Part shown: in pieces, positions 42,301 through 54,300 of the stretch
Layout of the letters: the number at the start of each line of letters is the position of its first letter
Numbering within the stretch: the stretch's first letter is position 1
Assembly: GCA_034231615.1 (NCBI GenBank)
Contig: CM067306.1
Coordinates: 47,188,094 to 47,252,093 of the forward strand
From: Meghimatium bilineatum
Taxonomy: Eukaryota > Mollusca > Gastropoda > Stylommatophora > Philomycidae
Reading direction: 5' to 3'
DNA: 64,000 nucleotides
The notes under the pieces: generated by a model
Seen by the model: the letters and a program-made list of their open reading frames with translations, nothing else
Databases searched by the model: none
Told to the model about the DNA's origin: nothing
Translations under genes and position numbers: made by a program

Positions 42301-45300
42301 CCTCATTTCTTCTGTATGAACCAAGTTGAGCAATGGCGACAGTCAAATTAGACTCAGGGTTGATACACCTTCTAGATGTGGGACTACTTTGCCAAACATG
42401 TTGAGAGTCTGGAATTTGACCTGTGAATTTCTCACGCACTAGCCTCATCAACCTGTGATGGCCTTCCAATCCATCGCCAGGTGTAGTCTGTGTTTTGATT
42501 CTCAGCAACTGCATTTATGAAATAGGTAGATTGTGCCAACTCGGATGAGGAGCTTCGTGGTCAGAGAACAAATCTCATGTTAAGAAAGACATCATTTCCC
42601 TCTGTGCCTTTGGGTACTGAACCCAATTCTCTATGTATGAGCTGTGTTGGGCAACAGTGATAGTCGAGTTAGACCAGGTTTGAAATGTCCTCAAAGTGTA
42701 AGCCCACAGCACTCAGAGTCCGAGTCTCAACACTGCTATGGTAGAAGTTTGAACAATATGCTCCACACATTTGTTCAATGCTTTTTCCGTGTACAATGGG
42801 GAGCTGTATTGAAAGCTTTTTTCGATACCCAGGAGTACATGTTCAAGTTGGCGTATCCAATACCTGAATCATGACTCCTACTTTGAATGTAGTCAATTGT
42901 GGTAGGACATATGGCTTCTGTATGTTATCGAGCATCTCGTGCTTCTCATGACTGCCCCTCTAATGTTTCTGCATTTTTGCTGCACGAGACCAAATGCATT
43001 GTGTCACTGTATGCAGACAGTGCTGCTGGATGTATTGGTGGAGGGGTTTTGGAGATATTGTTTGTCTCTTTGCTGGCAGTTCTGATTTCATCTACAGCAT
43101 CCACATCTACGGACACAATCCCTAAAAGTGTTGAATATAACAAGAGTAGCTGAGTTTCTGTTTCCAGGAGTTTCTGTACCACAAGAAAGTATTTATAGAA
43201 TCTTGGTTAACAGCCAACCCTGCTTCCACATGTAAGCAATGTAGGGACCTTTGCACCCCAGGGATTCATGTCTATATTTACTTGTAGGGACTTTATCCTT
43301 ACTTGCAAATACTCCTGTCTATTCTTAATTGCAGGGTTTCATGTCAATCCTTACTTGTGAGGATTTTATCCTTACTTGTAGGGACTCTTGTCTATCCACA
43401 CTTAAAAGGGGTTGTTGTTAAATGTAGTTAAATGTAGGGTCCCTGAATTCCTGACAGTTGTTGACCAATAATGACCAAGCCATTATTATGTGAATGTGAA
43501 CAGTGACATTTTTCTATTTATCATGTGTTATGTTGTTCCTGATAGAAGCCCTTTGGTCAAAACATCAATTTGTGTGTGTTACCAGTGATTAGCAAAACTT
43601 CATTACCATATTCCAAGTTTCACCTGTGGTATCATTTTTTAAACTCATACCCTGTTCAATGTTTCGCATGTGGTATTAATTTTGAGACATACCCTGTACT
43701 TAGCTGGAAGGTGTTATCATCAATAATTTGATATATTTCTATATCTTACCATCTTCTGAGATGTCAATAATATTTGTGATGAACTGCAGAACTGGTAGCT
43801 GTAGGCTCGTTACTGGTTGGTGATCGCAATAAGTTTCTTTTTCCTGATAGAAAGAAGTTATCAAAATATATCATTATTTCTGCCAAAGGCAGATGTGTCG
43901 GGTCATAGGCACAAATAAAACGGCAACACAACACATTTAATTCTCTGGACTACATCCTCTTGGAAATCGAATTCTTTTGTCAGATGTTGCAGTGATAGCA
44001 AATCTAACCTTTCACGTCACCTAAAAGGACAAAACTGCTGACCTGCATCTCTTCATCATTCATGGAAATTATTTGATAGAAGATAAAAGTAAGAAATTGA
44101 AACAAGATGTGACAATGATGTTTTCACAGGTGACAGGTTGTCAGTATATCCCCTAACTTTCATTAGTTGCCTCCTACAACATGCCTGGAAAGAACACAGT
44201 GGCCTTATTCTTTACATCCTGAACTAGAAGTCCAGGTCCCAGTTCCCACACAGGCATATTTTTTAAATGATAGGTGATGATAATAATAAAACCTGCAACA
44301 GTTGTAGGAGTGCCACATTGGAAACGTTATAAAAAAAGCCTGTAAAATATTCCTATCTTCGGTCATATAGACAAGTGTGGTGAAATCATGCCAGTTTATA
44401 CTTGGATGGATGATATTTCTTTTTCAGCATTCTATCTCAAACTCCAACTGGATCTCTCTTGTATCCAGACAATGCTTATACTAGATTTCCAGCAAGATGT
44501 AGTCCAGAGAATGGATATGCTGTGTTGACGTTTGATTTGAATGAGCCAATACACCCATCAACACATAGTGGTGGATGATATTTATATTTGGATGATGCTA
44601 TTTATACTTTATGGATGATGTTTATACTTGGGTGGATGATATTTACAAGTGTAAAGCTAATACACAAATAACAATACTATCTTTTTCCCTTTCCATTTCC
44701 TAATGCTATGCTAATGTATTCGTTCTGATCAATTACAAGCAATTGCTCTTGTTTCTCTGTGCAATGTTTCCAGAGCTTTCTTTCATACTCTGATGACTCC
44801 AAACTCTCATGATATGTAATACTTTGAGAATAAGCCACCTATCCCATTGATAAGGAGGTGTTCATTCCACCCTCTTTGCCCATAGGAAATCAGAACATGA
44901 CTTTTAATACTAGGTATTTAGCTAAAAGGTGGGTAAACAAAAAGGTCTTTATCAAGATCAGGACAGTGCTCTGTGTTTGACTATATCTTGATAAAAACCT
45001 TTTTCGTCAAAACATTGATTTATTCCATACTGTATTTGCTTTACTTAAAACTGCTATTTAACCTTTTTATATTTAAGAAAGATCGATTGGACGTCAGGGT
45101 TGATCAATGGCGTAACAAGCTGTTATCGTAAAAACCAATGTTATAGAAACAGACTCAACATTGAATCAAATTTTTCTGGCCATCTCAGGCCTCAAGTCAA
45201 CAATTCCAAAACTAAGATCATTAATTTTACAAACTTTAAGTTTAAAATCACTCTCAATGAAGAAACAATTCAGACAGTTGATAACTTTTCTTATTTAGGC

Positions 45301-48300
45301 AGCAAAATGACACAAGATGGAGATACACTAAAAGATATTTCTACCATACCAGAATTGTGCTGGTATCAAGTGCATTCAACCACCTAACAAACATCTGGAA
45401 ATCAACAACAATAAGTAAATATATCAAACTAAGACTGTTCAACTCCAATGTGATATCCGTGTTGACATACGGTTGCGAAAGTTGGAAAATGACAAAGGCA
45501 TTGGAGAAGAAATTGAATTAATTTGACAATAAATGTCTTAGAAAACTCTAGACACTAAGTTGTCAAACCATTTCAGTCTCTGTTTATCAATATATTTGAT
45601 CAAGGATATTTCATCTCCACAAAGAAGGTTGGTTGCAATGGACCTCCAATGTTTCGTGCAATGGTGGTGCACTCTGTTGTTCCATTAGATCTTGTAATCT
45701 CTTCATTCCTTACATATCTCTTCTTGTTCTGGTTGCTGCTTTTCTTAGACATCTCAATTCCAGCAACCAGATGGATGTGTCTGACCATTGGCACAAATAA
45801 AATGGTGACACATGCCATTTCAATTTTTTTGGACTACATCCTGTTAGATGTCTAGTAGGACCATGGTCCTGCTACAAGAGAGAACCAGCGGGAGTTTGAA
45901 AATGAATGCTGAAGAAGAAGACATCTCAATTCAGGCACATATATATTTACCATAGTGAAACAATATTATGCTTTCTAGGTATTTTAAGCTTCAGAAAAAA
46001 GAAAAATAGTTAGCCCACAAAATTGATGTTCCTAATCTCATAGTCATCACACTGAAGGAGGCGGAACAGCGTACACAGATTTGAAAGGCTTGTAGAGTAG
46101 CAATGAGGACAATGTTTTGCAAAGGATAAAATAGAAAAATAACAGAATAAGCAGAAATAGATATTGGTAAATTATTTTTTTACTTTAATCTTTGAATCTA
46201 TAAAACTGAACTCATTTACATTCACTCTCCTTAGCAGGATTTAGTCAAGATAATGCACTGCATTGTATTATAGCTTTACAGCCTGGCCTGGCTATGATAT
46301 ATATAATTTCAACATGCTTTTTTAGGTCACTCTGCTTTATGGGATATCAAATTTTATTCTCAAATCTCCAGTTACCTCCTATGACATGCATGTCAGGTTG
46401 CAGTGTTGGTATTCTGTGTCATGTCATGTGACATATTCTCTTCAGAACGTTGTCTTTCCCAATTAACTCCTTGAATCCTTCTTTGTCTTGGGCCATGTGA
46501 CTTGCACTTTCCAACGACATATTTATGTTATCTTTAATGTCATCAGTGCATCATCTTCATGGTCTGCCCTTTCTACTCCTTTTCCCAGGTGCTCTGTCCT
46601 CCATTATTTGTTTTTCTAAACAGTTGTGTCTCTTTATATGACCAAACAGGTGTGGTTTTATTTTTGCTATTGTGTTTAGTAACCAACACTTCAGCATCTT
46701 CAATGTGTTTATATTATCTGAGTTTCTCTCTTATTTTTCCTACCATGATATTGTAAGTATCTTTCTGTAGCATTTCATCTCAAAGGCATTGATCTTCTTT
46801 GCCGCTGTTTTACATAGGGTCCATGTTTCACAGTCGTATGTTGCAAATGGAAAAAAATATTCATAGCATTAGCAGTTTCATTTCTATTCTGTTGTATTTC
46901 CATATGTTTTTAAAACATGTTATTTTACAATATGCCACTGCCAATCTCTTCCTCTCTGCCATGCAGTCACCTGCACCGTTGATGTTTGCTCCTAAGTATT
47001 CAAATTTATCTACACATTCTATCTCGGTATTGTCTATTCAAATTTGTGGTTGTTGTGCTGTTATATCTGTTCATATTATTTTTGTTTTTTGCGCGTTTAA
47101 ATATAAGTTTTGTGATTTGCTGTATTTCTTTGTGTTCTTCATTAGTTATTCCAATCCCTTTATATCATTTGAAATAAGCACAGTGCGGATTACGTAGCGT
47201 AGTTCAGGGATTTAAAAACTCCCGATGTTTAGTTGCGTGGTAGTTGTGTATGTCATCTCTCACATATTATATTATATAATTCCTCATTATATTTTCTGCG
47301 TAGATGTTGAACAGGTATGGGAAGAGTGTGCATGGTATTCCGTGCTTCCCTTTAATCATTACTATTTCAAAAGTTTTGATGCACGAATGGAGAAGTGCAT
47401 GGCTGCAAAAAACCCAGATGGTGCTTAGAACAGAATGCCATGGATTTCTTGATGACTATAATGCTGCAACTCCAAGTAAGACCTTTTATATTGTCAGGTG
47501 GATTGTTTTGGCACTTTTTCAGAGACAGGTTGTTCTTGTGTGGGAGTTGGTCATCTGCACCAACAGTCATAAGTCTGGGACTACCACAAGGGTCACCTCT
47601 GTCCCCAGTATTATTTAATGTGTATACAGTTTAAATTATGAGCTGTCAGAATGCAGGACTGGGAAGAATTATGTCCTATACTGATGACAGCTTGGTATAT
47701 AGGTAGGGCAGAGACAAAGAAACGAGCACCAGGCATTTGTTGATCGTATATGAGAGTGGTGCAGTAATTCTGGAGCTTTTATTAATCCATTGATAACATG
47801 TTTTTCCCTGAATAATCACATAGTAAACATGCCCATGCTGTCTGTGACCTTGAGAGGGGATGTCCTCGAGAGAACCAGAACAATGAAGTACTTTGGAGTT
47901 ATGTTGGAACAAAGTTTGAGTTTCAATATTGTATCAGGGATTGGTGGTGGTAGAGTATGTGCTGGCGATTCTGACACTGAGTCAGACTGTTAACCATGTT
48001 AACAGAAAGATTGGATAGAATCGAGAATGAGGCAATGCGAATCATTTTGGGGTGTATGAGAAATATGTTGGCACGGGTTATGCGATACTTACTTTATTGT
48101 CCAACTGCAGAGCAAGGAATAAAAATGTGCAGGGCGCAGGACTTTACCTACAAATCACCACTGATAAGGAGCACCTTCTACACTGTGAAATTTACAAAAT
48201 GAAAGACAGTCGACTTAAGAGAGGAAAATTGTGGATTGGGCGTGCAGAGGATATTATACAAAGTGTGTGCACATTGGAGGATGTGCTACCTGGTGCGGCA

Positions 48301-51300
48301 TTCTTAGAGTGTCTGACAGCCTTCAAAGTAATAATAAAACTAAATAGAGAATGCAGGGAATGGTGTCCGACCTTGGTGGAGTCTGAGGTGATAGCTCTGA
48401 TCTGTGAGAAATTCAGGGAAGGTGATATGATTATATATATACAGATGGGTCGGTTAAGAGACACACCAGGAGTGCCTAGGTATTCACGGCTCAAAGGTGG
48501 GGGAAGACCATCAGAGAGGAATGTGGTAAGTTCGCTCAGATGACAAAGCAGCATGACAATGAAGATTTTGGCAGTAACCAAAGCTTTGAAATGGGTATGC
48601 TTGCAGACTGCGACACATGCCTGTATACTCAGTGACTCGATGAACATGATTGTGAAAGTGCAGGCAGGGCACATTCAGGAACAGTCGCTGTATGTAGTGA
48701 ATGATTTCTGTGTGTGTAAAGTGACTTTTATTTGTATGCAGGGACATGCAAAAGTCCAGGGTAATGAGAGAGCAGATTGTTTGGCAACATATGAGGCTAC
48801 TACAGCTGTTGGCGGAGTGATGGGTTGGGCAGGCATTTTGAATGCCCTATGGAAAAACGCACCAACAAATGACGGTATAAGTGACATAACTAGAATAAAG
48901 AAGCTTGGTTTGAAATGTGGTGTTGCTAGAAAGGAGCAGTTTACTGGGATGTACAACAGTGTACTGGGACCATCAGTCAACATGTAGTGGCGGATACACT
49001 CAAGGAGAGATCTGAGCATCTAACTAACTAATCATTACCATGATTAAATTTGGCAGGCGTAATAATAATAACTGAAGGAATCTGGGATCAAGCATGAGAG
49101 AAGCTGAGAAGGATGAGAGAAGTGTCAAATTAAGCACATTAAAATTACGTGCACAATAACAATAAGTATACATACTATTCATTATCTGCTAAACAAGACT
49201 AAGCACCTATGTATCTGCCAGGAGTACAATGACTTCAGTTCTTAAATACTTAAAATAATAAACCTATAACCCATTAGAGTTGCTGAGGTGCCACATTGGA
49301 AACCTCAGTAAAAACAGCCAGCTAAAAATCCCTATCTTTGATCATATGTTTGAATGTTGAAAAACCATACTTCTAGTAAAATGGCCCTGGATAACAGCAG
49401 AGTTATCCCTTATTTGCCTTACAATGAGGTTTTAAGAGGTGGGTGCCAAGAGTTGAAACATTGCCCACTGAAATGTTACACTGACAGACATACATTTTGT
49501 TAAAAGTTAATGAGCATGTATGGATTTGTTTTAAGTGAACTGATGTTGCTTCTGCTCATTGTCTATTGTCTTTTCCCAGGTGGTTTGTTATCCACTCTTG
49601 CCGTTAAGTGTAGTGGTGATTGGAGCTTGAGCTTGTGTTCCAAGGCCAGATGTGTGGCCTTGGCTGTGCTATAACTGTGTTTGTTCAGGATGTCCCTGAT
49701 GTTGTCTATCCATCTTTTTCATGGTCTTCCTCTTGCTTTGTACACTGATCTCGTTTGGTTATATGCCTGTACGGGCAACTTTTCGTGATGCATTCTCATA
49801 ATGTAGCCAAACCACTTGATCTGCTTGCTGCTTTTCTATGTATTCTGTGCAAGGTGTTAAAACTATTCTTCCCTTGAAGTTTTCAATTCTGCTCATTAAC
49901 TGAACTTTATCATCATGTTAAGGTGTTAAATCTATTCTTCCCTTGAAGTTAAATCAAGGTGTTAAATCAAGGTGTTAAATCAAGGTGTTAAATCAAGGTG
50001 TTAAATCAAGGTGTTAAATCTATTCTTCCCTTGAAGTTTTCAATTCTGCTCATTAACTGAACTTTATCATCATTAACGTCAGTGACGTCATCACGACAAT
50101 ATAACGATAGTGACGTCATCACGACAATATGGCGTTGTGTTTTCATTCTGTGAAGCAGGGATATGTATTATATTCATTGAATTAGTGTGCAGTGGAAAAT
50201 ATGTCAGTTCGGGATAATATCTTGAAGGTTACTTGTTAATGGATTAAAAGATAACAACATAGTGAAGGTATTATCAAGTTTAGAAGTAATAATGTGGATG
50301 CGTACTAAGTAAGGTTGTGACCTAGTGAAATGGTAGCGATGCGCTCAGCGCGAAGTTCAAATGTGATGTAGCGTCAACATCAGAAAAGTGCAATGGAGAT
50401 GGAGAGAGAAAACACATCCATATAACCACATTAGAAGGACAGCTGGAGAGGAGATGGGCACCACTAGCTAAACCTTTTGCCCACTGAAATACTACAATGG
50501 ATAATCACATCACTAATAATACCAATTCCCAAGAAAAGAAATTTGAAAGTGTGTACAAATTACAGAACAATTAGCCTTATAACACACCCCAGTAAAGTGA
50601 TGCTCAAAATACTACTTAACAGAATAAAACACAAGTCGGAAGAAATAATTGCAGAAGAACAAGCTGGCTTCAGAGCAAACAGAAGCACCGTTGAAGAAAT
50701 ATTTAACATCCGAACACTAATCGAAAAACATATTCAACACCAACGTGATTTATACCACAACTTCATTGACTTTACAAAGGCCTTTGATCGTGTTTGGCAT
50801 GATGGTCTGTGGCACATACTAAGAAAATTTAATTTTGACACCACAATTATAGACATTATTGAAGCTCTGTACGAAAATGCAAATAGTGCTGTCTTGTCAC
50901 ACAATACAATTGGAGAGTTCTTCAAAACAACTGTGGGAGTTCGACAGGGATGCGTAATGTCCCCAGTACTTTTTAACATATACTTAGAGCACATCATACA
51001 AGAAACATTGCATGACTACAACACGTCTATATCGATCGGAGGTCGCCCTATTTGCAACTTGCGTTTCGCTGATGATATTGATCTTATAGCTGGGTCAGAA
51101 CAATCATTGCAAGAATTAACATCAAAGTTAGAAAAAGTTACCAGCAAGTACGGAATGGAAATCAATTCAGATAAGAGCAAAATTTTGGTAAACAGCAGAG
51201 ACACAGAAAACCAGACTAATATCATGATGAATGGACACAAGCTTGAAGAGGTGAATACCTTCAAATACCTCAGATCCAGTATATGCAGCGATGGTAAATG

Positions 51301-54300
51301 CAAAGCAGAACTAAAAATAAGGCTGGAGATGGCTTTAGCGTCATTGTCAAGGCTAACTGTGATTTGGAAAAGCAACATCAGTGTTGGAGTGAAAATCAAA
51401 CTGTATAGGTCGCTGGTGCTTTCTGTTGTGTTGTATGGTTGTGAGAGTTGGACACTCACTGCGGACATGGAGAGAAGATTACAGGCTTTCGAGTATAAAT
51501 GCTACAGAAGAATTCTACGAATTTCCTATAGGGAATATAAGACCAATGTGTACGTAAGAAATAAAGTAGAGATGTGTGCAGGTGTCCAGGAGCCATTGCT
51601 TTCAATAGTGAAACGACGAAAACTAGCATGGTTCGGACATGTATGCAGGCACGATTCCTTGTCAAAAACAATACTGCAGGGAACTGTCGAGGGTGGAAGA
51701 AGCACAGGAGGACAAATAAAGACATGGACAGACAACATCAAGGAATGGACAGGGCTAGATATTTCCACACTCATCCGCATCGCTGACGATAGAATTCACT
51801 GGAGGACTCTGTGTGCTGAAGCATCCAATGTGGTACCCCTACGACCCTGAAGGGTTATGGGTTTATTGATTGATCATCATTAAGTGCCATCTCAACAAAG
51901 AAGGTTGGTTGCAATGGACCTCCAATGTCTTGTGCATTGGTGGTGCACTCTGCTAGATTGTTCATCTCATGATGTTACTCTCCAACTTATATCTCTGCTT
52001 ACCTCTTGCTTGCCTTCCCTGAACTCTATCCTCAAGTAAGGTCTTCAACAAGGTGTCATATCTTTTAGTATGTCCAAAATACTTTATTTATTTGATCTTT
52101 ATTTCATTTAATAACTTGTTTTTTCATACGAAATGTTGTGAGAACTTCTTTGTTCATTTTCTTCTCTTCCCACTAAGTTCTCCCTATTCTTCTATATATC
52201 CAAATCTCAAAGGCATCACTTCTGTCTCAGAGTTGTTTGCTTTTTGTCCATATTTCTGAACCTTACATTAATATAGAATAGATGTAACATTTTATAATTC
52301 TCATTTTTGGCTTGTTAGTAATTTGTTTAGATGTCAATACTTTCATCATGCTATTGAAAATACTTTTAGTCATTTCTATTCTCATTTTAACTTCTGTTTC
52401 ACACTACAATCATTTGTGATTATGTGTTCGAGATATTGGTAATTTGTTGTAGTTTCTCTTCATATATCTTTATGTTTAGCATATGTTCTTCTGCGATTTT
52501 ACTGATTATCATGGTTTGTTGATTTTTGGATGTTTATATATTTAGTCCATAAGTGAACTTCATCATCATCAGGTGCCATGCCGGCTGACATAGTCGGTCA
52601 TGGCTCTCCACAGCTATCTGTCCACAGTATTATGTATATAAGTCGTTGTTGTTTCCTTGCCGTGCCAGGTTGTCAAACTGTCTAATATTTTCTCACGTTG
52701 TCGCCCTCTGCCTCTGTTGTCTTCAATTTTGCCTGTTGTGACTATATTCTCTAAACCTGCCTGTCTCATGAAGTGGCCAAAAAAAGAAGATTGCCTTTTT
52801 CTTATATTGTTGATTAAAGTTCATTTCGCATTTAACACCTCTACATTAGTTTTTCTGGCAGTCCATGGTATTCTCAGCATCTTCTGTAGAACCACATCTC
52901 TGTTGCCTCTAATTTCCCACTTTCGAGTTTGTTTATTGTCCAAGACTCGCACCCATATGTTAGTATAGGGGTTATATAGCACTGCAAAACTCTCTTTTTC
53001 ATCTCTAATGACAAGGTCATATTACACAGTATATTTCAAGTGAACTTAGACAAGACAAATAATTTACCAAGTACTTGATGATGGATTGTAGCTCCTCTGT
53101 TTTGCCAATGATATGTTCTTTACATGAAGGTCCGTCAGCCATATTGCTCAAAACACAGAGAGCCTGTGAAAAAGGTAATAAATATAATTCAGTGGAGAGA
53201 TAAACACATTTGTAGAATAGAGGGACATGTAAGGAAGATAAGAAACATAAAATTTAGAAGGATAAATCCTCAGTGTTAGGGAAAATAAGAAATATAACAT
53301 TTAGAAGTAGATATCCTCAGTGTATCGTATCAATATCGCTGACAGTGTACAGAATGGACTAGATCAATTGTCGATATGGTGCAGAACATACAACATTGTG
53401 ATCAATCCCTCGAAAGCAAAGGTCGTCTGGTACTCCTTAAATAATAATCTGGCCAATGACACACTGCCAGCTGTTAGTTGCATGGGCTCATTCATTGAAA
53501 GAGAAAAGGATCTTAAATATCTTGGGATAATCTTTGATAGAAGTCAACATTTTTCAACAAGTGATAATTCAACAAGCATGTCACAAATATGATTCAGAAG
53601 GCTAAAAGAGGGATCAGTGTTATCAAGGTTATGGCGACCTTCAACATGCAGCGATGGGTACTTTTTCTGCTTCTGAAAGTGATGGTGTCGATGGTAATCA
53701 AAAGTAATATGTCATAGATTATGACCTCAGCCTACTAACTCTGTCACAGACACAAGTCGATAGATTGGAAAAAGTCCAAAATTAGACAATGAGAGCGGTA
53801 ATGGGGTGTACTAGAGATACACCCATCTCTGCTATAAGATTTCTGCTCGACCTCCCCAGCATTAGAGTGCGACATCAGGTAGCACAAGTTAGGTTGTACC
53901 TTAAAGTGACAGAATACAACCACCACCCATTACACCATCGTCTAGATGAGTCAAAGGGAAAACGAATCAAGCATGGCAGATCATGGATGGCAGAGGCTGA
54001 AGACACACTGTGAAGAGTATGTGAATTGGAAGAAATAGGAAAATGCGGTGCATGGGTGGAGGTAGACACTGAGAAGAAATCACTCACTAAAGTAATAATA
54101 CAACTAGATAAAGCGTGTCGAAAATGGACGGAAGTCAGGGCTCAGGATACAGTGTACGAACTCGCCCGACTACACTCGAAACCACAAGACATAATTATAT
54201 ACACAGATGGCTCCGTTAACAGAAACACAAATAAAAGCAGTTGGAGTTTAGTTGCCTACAGAAACGGCGTGAAGTTGGTTGAGAAATCTTCAGCATATTC

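Noticed and set aside
42890-43190. Additional ARMC8-like exon
   Set aside because: No donor/acceptor pair with the phase needed between exons e and f, and the chain is already continuous without it.
46060-46125. Host exon NIVLIATLQAFQICVRCSAS
   Set aside because: No splice pair, and similar to LINE RT-linked sequence.
46799-47197. 132-codon plus-strand ORF
   Set aside because: Shadow of the minus-strand L-delta LINE; hydrophobic by AT bias.
51016-51780. Minus-strand ORFs up to 150 codons over the RT
   Set aside because: Shadows of the intact plus-strand RT.
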